A stretch of DNA of 64,000 bases from Flavobacterium sandaracinum (lineage in GTDB: Bacteria; Bacteroidota; Bacteroidia; Flavobacteriales; Flavobacteriaceae), in NCBI RefSeq assembly GCF_004349135.1, contig NZ_SMFN01000004.1, positions 62,001 through 126,000 on the forward strand. The letters run 5' to 3'. Under the pieces are notes generated by a model. That model worked only from the letters and a program-made list of their open reading frames with translations, was not told where the DNA came from and searched no databases. Positions 9,919 to 18,621 of the stretch are shown here, in pieces (positions within the stretch are counted from its first letter, which is position 1; each line of letters starts with the position of its first letter). The position numbers and the translations under genes were made by a program.

Positions 9919-10476
9919 TTATTTGACCTGAACTGGATAAGTGATTTGTGCATCTGTTGCACCGCCAGCATTTGTAATATCTCCTGTTGCAACTCCAGCA
10001 GCACTTTTAGCTGGTTCGTGTCTCAAAACCACTACTATATTTCCTGTTGCTGCCACTGTTCCTGTTTTCAAAGTAAAAGTCAATCCAATCGGTTTTCCGT
10101 TGCCATCAACATCAGTATACGTGAAAGCTCCTATTGCTGCTGGTGCTTGAAAGAACAACTGATGCTCGTCCCCTTCTTCTTGTATTTCATCCGTGATATT
10201 ATCTACCGGCGTAACTGACTCATTCAAGAACGTTACTGCTCCAGTATACGTTGTATTAACTAGCAAATCCCCAGAAACAGTAACTACCGGAGCATTAGGT
10301 CCGTCTCCGTCCAGATCTCTAGAAGTCAAGGTAATGATTTGATTTCCTGCAGTCAAAGTAGTTGTAACTGTTGTTATTAATTCCTCCTCATTTACTGCAA
10401 TAGGATCATCATTGTTACAAGATGAAAATGTTACTAATGCTATTAATGTTACTGCTAGAATTTTTGAATTTTTCAT
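9919..10476 (-). CDS. Lipoprotein encoded downstream of a TonB receptor
   Basis: 185 residues. The signal peptide ends in TFSSC followed by NNDD, a lipoprotein site typical of this phylum. The mature part is rich in Thr, Val and Gly and in short beta strands (ITLTSRDLDGDGPNAPVVTV, HQLFFQAPAA, GNIVVVLRHEP). It has one strong Asp-rich loop (DLDGDGP) that could bind a cation. Similar lipoproteins follow TonB receptors in other flavobacteria and are sometimes named 'type 1 periplasmic binding fold' proteins, a name not supported by any motif here. It lies 17 bp after the receptor gene, so it is probably in the same operon; a surface partner of the receptor is the simplest reading. Confidence 0.75.
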   Translation of the reverse strand: MKNSKILAVTLIALVTFSSCNNDDPIAVNEEELITTVTTTLTAGNQIITLTSRDLDGDGPNAPVVTVSGDLLVNTTYTGAVTFLNESVTPVDNITDEIQEEGDEHQLFFQAPAAIGAFTYTDVDGNGKPIGLTFTLKTGTVAATGNIVVVLRHEPAKSAAGVATGDITNAGGATDAQITYPVQVK

Positions 10477-10493
10477 TTTTTTGTGTTTACTTT

Positions 10494-12878
10494 TTAATAA
10501 TTGAATTTTAATTGAATTTGAAAGTTTCTACCCATTTCGTCAGCAAAAAAACGTTGCCTGTTGAGGTAGTCCCTGTAATTAGTGTTTAAAATATTTTGAA
10601 CAGAAAATGCGACCGTTGCATTAGTTTTACCGAAAGTCTTGAATTTCATTTCTGAATAAAAATGCAACAATTGATAGGCCGGTGGCGGTGTACTGATATC
10701 TACCAGAACGGGCACCAATTCATTATCCACGACAATGTTTGTAGTGAAATTATTGTCAGGAAACTGATTTTGACGCAATACGATCTCGCTTTTCACTTCG
10801 AGTTTCAAATCATGCCAGTCACTCTTTGAAAACTGAATTTTATTGCTCAGATTTAACGGTGGAATATCTATTAACGATTCCTTATTGGTAATGTCTTTTC
10901 CATTGACATATGCCAAAGCAAAATCATGCTGCCATTGCTTACTTATTTTCCAATGGGTTTGTACATCAACTCCGGCTAGTCTGGCATTGGTTTGTTGGTA
11001 TTCCCAAACAGGAAAAGCACCACGAATGGTTGTCTCAAAACCAACAGGACGCAAAAACATGAAATTACGGATGCTATTGATAAAAGGATTTACCTCAACC
11101 GAAAAAGCAGTCCATTTCTTCTGCAATGTTGTTGATAATTTGACTGCTTGTTCTTTGTCCAAAGCTAAATCGCCTAACTCGATAATCCCCGTGGAATGAT
11201 GCAAACCATCACTAAAAAACTCCGATGGATTTGGGTTTCTTGTCGCAAGGCTAATATTAGAATACCAATTCAGACTTGCATCAAATTCCTTGTGAAACCC
11301 GGCACTGGCTGAAATATTATGAAATGTAAAACTTGGCTTTGTCAACCATTGATTGCCTTGTTCTCCCACTATGAAATCAGCAAATTCAGTTGCGTAGCCT
11401 CTTTCCTCCCATCTGGATTTTAAGTAAAACTTAGCTGCATCCACTCGCGAAAAGTCATAACGCACTCCTGCATCCACAGAAAAACTATCAGACAAATCAT
11501 AACTGGCTATTCCATACGTTCCAAATTCGACGCGGTCAAAATTAGGAATCAAAGGTTTTATTCCCGTAGCCGGATTTGCAAAATTATTTTGTATCGAAGT
11601 ATTGAATCCCGATTTTAAAGTCCAATCATGCACCGTTTTTTTATAATCTACATTGACCGCATGCGTGGTTAATTCCAGATCTAAAGCAGCTATAGCATCA
11701 AAATCTCCTCTGCGTACATCGAACTCCAATCTTTTGTTAAACTGAAAAGAATACTGCACTGCCAAAGAAGCCGTTTCATCAAAAAAGTAATTGTAATTCA
11801 GTTTTGCTAAATGATGTTGTACTCTCTGTTTTGGATTTCTAATGGCATAGGTAAAGTCATTGACAACTGAAGGAATTTTATTGGTAATGGAATTGTACAA
11901 ATCGTTTACATTCCCAGTATGAGACGCACTCAAAATACCAATCGTAGTATTGTACAAACTGTAATAACCGGAAATATCATATTTTTTTCCAGTAAATTTT
12001 ACATCTCCAGAAAAATTAGCTTCCCGATTTCCTGAATTGGACAATACATAATCCGGCGCTTCTCTGTCGCCTGAATACTTGAATGTTCCCAAAGCGTTCC
12101 AACTCCATCCTTTGTCGTTGCCTTTATGCAAACTTGTACTAACGGAACCGCCTCTCCCATTAGACGCCAAATTCAGAATGGTTTTACCAAATAGCGTATC
12201 CTTTTTTACCAAAACCGGTTCTATAATCACTAAACCTCCTACGGCATCACCACCATACTGCAACCCAGAAGCACCTTTGATTACGGTTATTTTTCCAGCA
12301 GCGTTTACATCAAAATTAGGAGCGTGTTCCGTTCCCCATTCTTGATCTTGCAAACGCACATTGTTATTGATGACCGGAACCCGACTTCCAAACAAACCAT
12401 TGATAACCGGCTTCACTATAGAACTTCCTGTTTTCAAAGTTGAAACACCTGCTACTTCTTTGAGAATATCTCCAAGGGTCTGGTTGCTGAATTTTTCAAT
12501 TGTTTCCGTTTTGATCTTTTGTTCCAACAGGGATTTGTTCAGCGTATTGGCTTTTTGCCTTATGACTACTTCCTGAAGTTGGTCCACATTTTCTTTTAAA
12601 GTAAAGTTCAAAACTTGGTCCCCCGATAAATTCACCAATGTATCAACCGATTTATAACCAACATAGGAAACGAATACTTTGCTATTTCCAACAGGCAGTT
12701 TTTTGATGACATAATTCCCCGAAGCATCTGAGGATACCGTCTTTTTACCAATGTGTACGTGACTTCCAGAAAGAGGCATTCCTCCCTGAGTAGTGATTTT
12801 TCCACTAACAGTATTTTGCGCAAAACTAATGGTGCAAAACAAACAGAAGCAGAAAACAATATAGATTTTTGTTTGCAT
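10494..12878 (-). CDS. TonB-dependent outer-membrane receptor with carboxypeptidase-like N-terminal domain
   Basis: 794 residues. Signal peptide (to about 20), a CarboxypepD_reg-like domain (21-105: SGKITTQGGMPLSGSHVHIG ... VGYKSVDTLV), a plug (about 120-230: TLGDILKEVAGVSTLKTG, VKPVINGLFG, ITVIKGASGLQYGGDAVGG) and a 22-strand barrel ending in a C-terminal aromatic-type strand (FQIQLKFNY). It takes up a ligand across the outer membrane using TonB energy. The ligand is not shown. The upstream His/Cys-rich small protein suggests a metal or metal complex, as for ZnuD-like receptors. Confidence 0.9.
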   Translation of the reverse strand: MQTKIYIVFCFCLFCTISFAQNTVSGKITTQGGMPLSGSHVHIGKKTVSSDASGNYVIKKLPVGNSKVFVSYVGYKSVDTLVNLSGDQVLNFTLKENVDQLQEVVIRQKANTLNKSLLEQKIKTETIEKFSNQTLGDILKEVAGVSTLKTGSSIVKPVINGLFGSRVPVINNNVRLQDQEWGTEHAPNFDVNAAGKITVIKGASGLQYGGDAVGGLVIIEPVLVKKDTLFGKTILNLASNGRGGSVSTSLHKGNDKGWSWNALGTFKYSGDREAPDYVLSNSGNREANFSGDVKFTGKKYDISGYYSLYNTTIGILSASHTGNVNDLYNSITNKIPSVVNDFTYAIRNPKQRVQHHLAKLNYNYFFDETASLAVQYSFQFNKRLEFDVRRGDFDAIAALDLELTTHAVNVDYKKTVHDWTLKSGFNTSIQNNFANPATGIKPLIPNFDRVEFGTYGIASYDLSDSFSVDAGVRYDFSRVDAAKFYLKSRWEERGYATEFADFIVGEQGNQWLTKPSFTFHNISASAGFHKEFDASLNWYSNISLATRNPNPSEFFSDGLHHSTGIIELGDLALDKEQAVKLSTTLQKKWTAFSVEVNPFINSIRNFMFLRPVGFETTIRGAFPVWEYQQTNARLAGVDVQTHWKISKQWQHDFALAYVNGKDITNKESLIDIPPLNLSNKIQFSKSDWHDLKLEVKSEIVLRQNQFPDNNFTTNIVVDNELVPVLVDISTPPPAYQLLHFYSEMKFKTFGKTNATVAFSVQNILNTNYRDYLNRQRFFADEMGRNFQIQLKFNY

Positions 12879-12953
12879 TTTCTTTGTTCAAAATATATAA
12901 ACATGTGAATCATTTCCAAGACTTGAAAATGATAGAATACTATGAAATATGAT

Positions 12954-13298
12954 TTAAACTAATGGAGGAGCTCGAAGCGCAAAAAGGCTTCCTTTAAAGA
13001 ATTGTGTGATTTCACAAGATTTGAAATCAACATTTTTTGAATATAAGGCTATTGCGTTTAATTCAAAAGCTGGAAAAACTAAAAAAGCAAAACTACTTAC
13101 TTTATAGGCACAAATACCACAAAAATCAAAGTTATGATGTTGATGGGTTATTTCTGTACTAGAATTTTTCTCGTGAACACACTGAATTTCAGAAAGTTGC
13201 TTTGCTATATGTTCGTATTTATGCACCGATTGAAACAGCATCGAAAGCAATACTGTAATCGTTAGCACTAAACTAAATATAGAAAATTTCTTTTTCAT
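12954..13298 (-). CDS. Small His/Cys-rich exported protein (DUF2946-like), upstream of TonB receptor
   Basis: 114 residues with an N-terminal hydrophobic segment (FSIFSLVLTITVLLSMLF). After it come EIQCVHEKNSSTEITHQHHN and DFCGICAY: a cluster of His and Cys that could bind a metal. The C-terminus ends in LRAPPLV; an R-A/G-P-P end is usual in small proteins encoded next to metal-related TonB receptors (DUF2946 and similar). The ATG at 13298 is chosen over an in-frame TTG at 13307, because the -7 box CAAATATA (complement) at 13305-13312 overlaps that TTG; the mRNA would then be nearly leaderless. Confidence 0.7.
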   Translation of the reverse strand: MKKKFSIFSLVLTITVLLSMLFQSVHKYEHIAKQLSEIQCVHEKNSSTEITHQHHNFDFCGICAYKVSSFAFLVFPAFELNAIALYSKNVDFKSCEITQFFKGSLFALRAPPLV

Positions 13299-13304
13299 CT
13301 TTGG

Positions 13305-13312
13305 CAAATATA
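13305..13312 (-). promoter_or_regulatory. Candidate -7 box (TATATTTG) of the small protein-TonB receptor operon
   Basis: TAnnTTTG match, only 6 bp upstream of the ATG at 13298, so the transcript would start at or just before the start codon. A 15-bp inverted repeat lies just upstream. Confidence 0.45.
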
Positions 13313-13330
13313 GCGATACTGAAATAAAAA

Positions 13331-13374
13331 TCCATTTGTTTTTACAAAATATACATTTCGTAAAAACAAATGGA
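13331..13374. promoter_or_regulatory. 15-bp perfect inverted repeat upstream of the TonB receptor operon
   Basis: TCCATTTGTTTTTAC (13331-13345) and its exact reverse complement (13360-13374), 14-base loop. It sits where the -33 region of the receptor operon would be, and about 80 bp after asd. It could be a regulator site, or a weak terminator of asd; it lacks a GC-rich stem and a clear T run. Confidence 0.5.
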
Positions 13375-13453
13375 CTTCAAAATTCAAACCAAAAATCAAA
13401 TTACAACACTCTTTTTGAGCCTGAGAAATTTGTTTTATTTGGTATGTAAAAAA

Positions 13454-14443
13454 TTACACCAATTTAGCTGCAATCAAATATTCAGCGATTTGAATTGTGT
13501 TTGTAGCCGCTCCTTTTCTCAAGTTATCCGCAACAATCCACATGTTCAAGGTGTTTTCTTGGCTTTCGTCACGACGAATTCTACCTACAAAAACAGCATC
13601 TTTTCCTTGTGCATACATTGGCATTGGGTACGTATAAGTATCGTTGTTGTCCTGAACCACTACACCATCGGTATAGTGCAAAATATTCCGTACCTCATCT
13701 ACGTCAAAATCATTCGAAAATTCCACGTTTACCGCTTCACTGTGTCCACCTACAATAGGTACACGAACTGCAGTGGCTGTAACAGCAATGGTATTGTCGC
13801 TTAAGATTTTTTTAGTTTCACGAACCAGTTTCATCTCTTCTTTAGTGTATCCATTTTCTTCAAAAGAATCACATTGTGGAATCGCATTTCTGTGAATTGG
13901 ATATTTATATGCCATTTCACCTTGAACGCCTGCATATTCATTTTCCAATTGCTGTACTGCTTTCACACCTGTTCCAGTGATGGATTGGTACGTAGAAACA
14001 ATGACACGTTTGATGTTGTATTTTTTGTGCAAAGGAGCCAAAACCAATACCATTTGTATCGTAGAACAGTTTGGATTTGCAATAATTTTATCCTCTTTTG
14101 TTAATTCGCTAGCATTGATTTCCGGCACAATTAATTTTTTAGTCGGATCCATTCTCCAAGCTGATGAGTTATCAATAACAGTTGTTCCAGCTGCTGCAAA
14201 CTTTGGAGCCCACTCCAATGACGTATCGCCACCTGCAGAGAACAAAGCAATATCTGCTTTCATATCTACTGCCGTTTGCATGCCCACTACTTTATATTTT
14301 TTACCCTTATATTCAATTTCTTTGCCTACTGATCGCTCAGAAGCAACCGGAATTAATTCTGTTACAGGGAAATTTCTTTCTGCTAAAACTTTCAACATTA
14401 CTTCGCCAACCATTCCGGTAGCGCCTACAACTGCTATTCTCAT
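13454..14443 (-). CDS. asd: Aspartate-semialdehyde dehydrogenase
   Basis: 329 residues, full length. It reduces aspartyl phosphate to aspartate semialdehyde with NADPH, the branch step towards lysine/diaminopimelate, threonine and methionine, in the cytoplasm. Visible: the nucleotide-binding GATGMVGEV (7-15), the SAGGDTS segment, the catalytic Cys126 in NPNCSTIQ, and GGHSEAV with the acid-base His. Single-gene unit with a -7 box TACTTTTG at 14480-14487 (minus strand), 37 bp before the ATG. Confidence 0.97.
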   Translation of the reverse strand: MRIAVVGATGMVGEVMLKVLAERNFPVTELIPVASERSVGKEIEYKGKKYKVVGMQTAVDMKADIALFSAGGDTSLEWAPKFAAAGTTVIDNSSAWRMDPTKKLIVPEINASELTKEDKIIANPNCSTIQMVLVLAPLHKKYNIKRVIVSTYQSITGTGVKAVQQLENEYAGVQGEMAYKYPIHRNAIPQCDSFEENGYTKEEMKLVRETKKILSDNTIAVTATAVRVPIVGGHSEAVNVEFSNDFDVDEVRNILHYTDGVVVQDNNDTYTYPMPMYAQGKDAVFVGRIRRDESQENTLNMWIVADNLRKGAATNTIQIAEYLIAAKLV

Positions 14444-14479
14444 CTTATATTTGTATTATTGAATATTAAATTTGAAGTA

Positions 14480-14487
14480 CAAAAGTA
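14480..14487 (-). promoter_or_regulatory. Candidate -7 box (TACTTTTG) of asd
   Basis: TAnnTTTG match on the minus strand; CTTG lies 19 bp further upstream (14507-14510) as a partial -33 box. Confidence 0.5.
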
Positions 14488-14842
14488 ACTAATATTGAAA
14501 CCAAAACAAGCGGCTTCACAAAAAATAACAAAATGTTAAATTTATAACATTTGATAAGTAAACTCCAGTTTATCCAATAGAAATATGAAAATTAGCAGAA
14601 CAATTGTTTCAAGGAATTGTTTCTTTTTAAATGGCAAAGGGTGTAAAATAATATTTTATATATTTTTTAAACCATCAAGAAATTAAGCAAATTAAGTTTT
14701 AAAGTGCTTCTTAATGTATCTTAATTAATGGTAAAAACCCGCTAGTGTTTAGATAAAATTTTAAAGAAAAACCGCCTCAATTAAGAAGCGGTTTAGTCCT
14801 GAACGCATTCAGGATAAATTAGAATATATAATGTAGCGGAAA
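14488..14842. other. Intergenic region between asd and mscL
   Basis: AT-rich stretch without a credible gene. At its mscL end it holds two small hairpins: AAACCGC (14769-14775) with GCGGTTT (14788-14794), and TCCTGAA/TTCAGGA arms around 14798-14815. The first probably ends the mscL transcript. Nothing else was recognised. Confidence 0.6.
14769..14794 (-). terminator. Probable mscL terminator
   Basis: 7-bp perfect stem AAACCGC/GCGGTTT, 49 bp after the mscL stop, followed on the minus strand by TTTTCTTT. Confidence 0.6.
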
Positions 14843-15259
14843 TTACTTTTTTAACAAATCTCTAATCTGAGTCAATAATTCTTCCTGCGTTGGTCCAGCC
14901 GGAGCAGCTACAACAACCACTTCTTTTTTCTTCGCTTTTTCAGCCGCTCTTAAAATCACAAAAATAAAGAAAGCAATAATCACGAAATTAATGATCGCTT
15001 GCACTAAGTTGCCATAAGTAATAACAGCAGCTTCGGCCGTTTTGGCAGCAGCTAAATCAGGATAAGAGTTTCCATCCAGCGTGATAAATTTTTGAGTAAA
15101 ATCTATGCCTCCCGTTATTAAACCTACAATAGGCATGATAACATCATCGACGGCAGAACCTACAATTTTGCCAAATGCTCCACCAATAACCACTGCGGTG
15201 GCTAAACTTAACACATCACCTCGCATTAAAGAGGCCCTAAAATCACTGAAAAATCCCAT
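14843..15259 (-). CDS. mscL: Large-conductance mechanosensitive channel MscL
   Basis: 138 residues from the ATG at 15259 (MGFFSDF); an ATG three codons upstream is also possible. MscL opens under membrane tension and releases solutes on osmotic downshift. Visible: the N-terminal amphipathic helix, TM1 with [20 protein letters not shown], a periplasmic loop ([14 protein letters not shown]), TM2 ([17 protein letters not shown]) and the cytoplasmic C-terminal helix ([14 protein letters not shown]). Standard length and order. Single-gene unit. Confidence 0.96.
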   Translation of the reverse strand: MGFFSDFRASLMRGDVLSLATAVVIGGAFGKIVGSAVDDVIMPIVGLITGGIDFTQKFITLDGNSYPDLAAAKTAEAAVITYGNLVQAIINFVIIAFFIFVILRAAEKAKKKEVVVVAAPAGPTQEELLTQIRDLLKK

Positions 15260-15350
15260 AATTCTCATTTTTTGATTATTCCTATTTTCGTTACTTAATA
15301 GCTAAAATAGGCAAAAAATTAACATTTGTATCTTTTACGCTAAAAAAAAA

Positions 15351-17792
15351 TTAACGGAAGAATACTCGTTTTACACGCTGCGATATACTAGTAAGGATTT
15401 CATACGAAATGGTATTTAATTTTTGAGCCATATATCCCACAGTTGGACTTTGTCCAAAAACAATTACCGCATCGCCCTCTTTACATTCTATACCAGTTAC
15501 ATCTACCATTAGCATGTCCATACAAATACTCCCTAATATACTCGCTTTCTCCTTTTTGATGGTTACAAATCCTACTCCATTTCCCCAACCTCTAGAAATT
15601 CCATCGGCATATCCAATAGGAATAGTAGCAATTTTTGTTGGTTTTTCAGCCATAAACTTCCTTCCATAACCCACACTTTCTCCCGCAGCAATGGTTCTTA
15701 TTTGTGAAATCACCGATTTCAATGTGCCAACATCCTCCAGTTGTTTCTGTTCTTCGGGATCGTTTGAAATTCCGTAAAGACCAATTCCCAACCGAACCAT
15801 GTCGTACTGTGATTCCTGAAAATTACTGATACCCGACGTATTCAAAATGTGTCGTAAAGGTTTGATGTGCAATTCAGACATCAACCTAGTAGATAATTTT
15901 TCAAATAAAGCAATTTGTGAATGTGCAAAATCCATGTGTTCGAGATCATCACTGGTCGCCAAATGGGATAAAATACTTTTAATTTGAACTGTATTATTCC
16001 CTTTGAGCGTTGTTATAAGTTCTTCTATCGTATTTTCTTCAAAACCCAAGCGATGCATTCCGGTATCAAATTTAATATGAATTGGAAACTGTTCTAAGTT
16101 TTTTTGTTTCGCTATTTTCAAAAAAGCATGCAATCCTTTCAAGCAGTAAATCTCCGGCTCTAACTGATGTTGAATTATGGCTGCGAAACTGGTATTCTCT
16201 GGATTAAGAACCATGATAGGCACTTGTACACCTCCGTTTTTAAGCGAAATTCCTTCGTCGGCAAAAGCCACTCCTAGATAATCTACTTTGTGATGCTCTA
16301 GTAATTTGGCAATCTCCAATCCGCCGTTTCCATATCCAAAAGCCTTCACCATTACCATAATTTTGACCTTTGGCTTGAGCTTGGATTTAAAAAAGTTTAA
16401 GTTATAACTGATCGCATTGAGGTTAATTTCCAGCACTGTTTCATGGGTTTTCTCTTCCAGTAAATAGACGATTTCCTCAAACTGGAAAGATCGCGCTCCT
16501 TTTATCAAAATAGTTTCGTTACTGAAGTCTAAATTTTCAAAGTCAGCGATAAATGCAGCAGTGTTTTTATAAGTGATACAGTTTGTAAATTTATCTTTGA
16601 ACTCTGCAATTGTTTCTCCAATGCCAATAACGCGATCGATTTTATTCGACACAATCAACTGTGAAACCTTGGTATATAATTCGTCCTTAGACAAGCCACT
16701 TTGAAAAATATCAGATAAAATAATTGTTTTCTTTTCATACTGCTTCTGACTTTCAAGAAAATCCAATGCAATCTTTAGTGATTGAAAATCGGAGCTGTAA
16801 CTGTCATCGATAATACTACAATTATTGATTCCGTTTTTGACTTTTAGGCGCATTTCAACTGGATACAATAGCTGCATTCGGTTTTGAATGGTATTAATAT
16901 CGTATTTAAAATACAATAAAACCATCAGACACGAGCTAGCATTTTCTATAGATGCCTCGTCTTGAAAGGGTATTTTTAGATCAAAATTTTCAGCGCCGTA
17001 TTGCACGTTCAAAATAGTATTGTCAGAGCCTCCTTTTTTAACAATAAAAACATCTGCCTCCTTGCTGACAAAACTCCAGGTAAATGCCTTAGTTTTTGGA
17101 AAAACAAAAGGATTTACCCTTTTATCGATTTGGTAAATAATGACCTTCGAATTTTCGAAAAGTGACATTTTCTCCTTTATTTTCTCTTCGACATTTAAAA
17201 AACCTTGATCATGTGCTGAACCTATATTGGTAAGAACTCCAACGGTAGGTTTGATAATTTCCTCTAATTTGGCCATTTCTGAACTAGTTGAAATACCTGC
17301 TTCGAAAATTCCTAAATTGTGTTTCTCATTGATAGCAATAACAGACAAGGGAACACCAATTTGAGAATTATAACTTTTTGGACTCCGAATAACATTATAA
17401 TCAGGACTTAATAAAAAATTTAGCCATTCCTTTACTATTGTTTTTCCGTTACTTCCTGTGAGTCCAATAATGGGGAAATCGAAAAAATCGCGGTAGTTTG
17501 CTGCAAATTGCTGCAAGGCTACTAAGGTATCTTCGACAATATAAAAATTAGCTTTGGTCTCGCAATCGCGTGGGATGTGCGTCACAACAAAATTGCGAAC
17601 ACCAGTCACAATTAGATCCTTGATATAAAGGTGTGCATCAGTATTAGCTCCTATTAAGGCAAAAAATAAGGTTTGAGGACCATTTTGCAAAGACCGACTG
17701 TCAATAGAAACTGCGTCTAAGGCCCTGTTTTCTTGGTTTCCTAGGAATGTTGCAGGAATTTTTTGGATGCTATTTAAGATTTTATGGCTCAT
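15351..17792 (-). CDS. Bifunctional MurF-alanine racemase fusion
   Basis: 813 residues, cytoplasmic. The N-terminal part (about 1-440) is MurF, which adds D-Ala-D-Ala to the UDP-MurNAc tripeptide: ATP-binding loop GLTGSNGKT with Lys117, EAGISTSSEM and the DDSYSSDF segment. The C-terminal part (about 455-813) is a fold-III alanine racemase: PLP lysine Lys483 in MVKAFGYGNG, HIKFDTGMHRLGF, and YGRKFMAEKP with IPIGYADG around the catalytic Tyr. The fusion thus makes D-Ala and uses its dipeptide product in one chain. The fusion is common in Bacteroidetes. Within the MurF half, the GKT motif reads GKTIVKEW, as expected. A -7 box TATTTTTG lies at 17870-17877. Confidence 0.95.
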   Translation of the reverse strand: MSHKILNSIQKIPATFLGNQENRALDAVSIDSRSLQNGPQTLFFALIGANTDAHLYIKDLIVTGVRNFVVTHIPRDCETKANFYIVEDTLVALQQFAANYRDFFDFPIIGLTGSNGKTIVKEWLNFLLSPDYNVIRSPKSYNSQIGVPLSVIAINEKHNLGIFEAGISTSSEMAKLEEIIKPTVGVLTNIGSAHDQGFLNVEEKIKEKMSLFENSKVIIYQIDKRVNPFVFPKTKAFTWSFVSKEADVFIVKKGGSDNTILNVQYGAENFDLKIPFQDEASIENASSCLMVLLYFKYDINTIQNRMQLLYPVEMRLKVKNGINNCSIIDDSYSSDFQSLKIALDFLESQKQYEKKTIILSDIFQSGLSKDELYTKVSQLIVSNKIDRVIGIGETIAEFKDKFTNCITYKNTAAFIADFENLDFSNETILIKGARSFQFEEIVYLLEEKTHETVLEINLNAISYNLNFFKSKLKPKVKIMVMVKAFGYGNGGLEIAKLLEHHKVDYLGVAFADEGISLKNGGVQVPIMVLNPENTSFAAIIQHQLEPEIYCLKGLHAFLKIAKQKNLEQFPIHIKFDTGMHRLGFEENTIEELITTLKGNNTVQIKSILSHLATSDDLEHMDFAHSQIALFEKLSTRLMSELHIKPLRHILNTSGISNFQESQYDMVRLGIGLYGISNDPEEQKQLEDVGTLKSVISQIRTIAAGESVGYGRKFMAEKPTKIATIPIGYADGISRGWGNGVGFVTIKKEKASILGSICMDMLMVDVTGIECKEGDAVIVFGQSPTVGYMAQKLNTISYEILTSISQRVKRVFFR

Positions 17793-17869
17793 GAAATTAG
17801 AAGAGATTGAGGTAAATTTCTGTTCTGGAAAGCAAGCTATTTACCGTTTATGCGTTTATAAAACTTCCT

Positions 17870-17877
17870 CAAAAATA
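17870..17877 (-). promoter_or_regulatory. Candidate -7 box (TATTTTTG) of murF-alr
   Basis: TAnnTTTG match on the minus strand, 78 bp upstream of the ATG at 17792. Confidence 0.35.
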
Positions 17878-17985
17878 CCACTTCTTTTCAAAACGAAGGG
17901 TTAGATATACTTTAAATGTAAGCCATCTCGTTTATTTATGAAAAAGAAACAGTCGCAATAGCTCTACTAATTTTAGCAGATTACT

Positions 17986-17993
17986 TATATTTG
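17986..17993 (+). promoter_or_regulatory. Candidate -7 box (TATATTTG) of the membrane protein gene
   Basis: TAnnTTTG match, 22 bp before the proposed TTG start at 18016. Confidence 0.45.
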
Positions 17994-18015
17994 TTTTAGA
18001 TAAAAATGAGCCCTT

Positions 18016-18621
18016 TTGAAAAAAATTCTCCCATCGTTTTCCTATATTTTCCATCCGATATTTATACCGACAATGGCAACATTGTTCTATCTTTTTTATA
18101 ATGATGCTGATTTTGTGACTCCTGAAAAAATATTTGTTTTTTTCCAAGTGGTCATCGTCACAGTATTCATTCCCATCCTAGCATTTTTACTATTGCGAGC
18201 AACAGGAAACATAGATTCTGTAATGATTTCAAAAATATCACAACGCAAAATCCCATTAGTCATTCATTGTTTTTTGATTATTTTACTGGTTCGCAAAAGC
18301 ATCACTATTGAACGTTATATTGAATTGCATTTTTTTTTATTAGGAGGACTTTTAAGCACGTTGTTAGCCTTGATTCTATTATTTGCTAATATTAAGGCGA
18401 GCCTTCACATGATTGCAATTAGTTCCTTGACCCTTTTTATAATTGGCCTAAGCCTGCACCTTCGTATTCAGAGTATATTCACGATTACAATCTTAATTCT
18501 CCTCAACGGTTTCATCGCTTCTTCCCGGTTAGAAATGAAAGCACATACTTATAAAGAACTGATTATAGGTTTTTGTCTGGGTGCTATCCCACAACTACTT
18601 TTGTTGACTCTATGGTTATAA
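18016..18621 (+). CDS. Polytopic inner-membrane protein, function unknown
   Basis: 201 residues, about six membrane segments (near 15-27, 42-62, 83-95, 107-125, 130-146, 151-165, 182-200) and short loops; SYIFHPIFIPTMATLFYLF at the start and EMKAHTYKEL before the last segment are typical of a family seen in Flavobacteriaceae. There may be a distant link to PAP2-type membrane proteins, but no catalytic motif is visible. The start is TTG: the nearby ATG at 18006 is out of frame and the family-like residues begin here. The last six bases overlap the convergent gene: TTATAA gives both stop codons. Confidence 0.75.
   Translation: MKKILPSFSYIFHPIFIPTMATLFYLFYNDADFVTPEKIFVFFQVVIVTVFIPILAFLLLRATGNIDSVMISKISQRKIPLVIHCFLIILLVRKSITIERYIELHFFLLGGLLSTLLALILLFANIKASLHMIAISSLTLFIIGLSLHLRIQSIFTITILILLNGFIASSRLEMKAHTYKELIIGFCLGAIPQLLLLTLWL

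Noticed and set aside
9895..10218. Plus-strand frame rich in Cys and Ser
   Set aside because: Antisense product of the Thr/Ala-rich lipoprotein gene; the composition is an artefact of that.
13331..13374. Plain terminator of asd
   Set aside because: The stem is AT-rich, the loop long and there is no proper T run; kept as a possible regulatory site instead.
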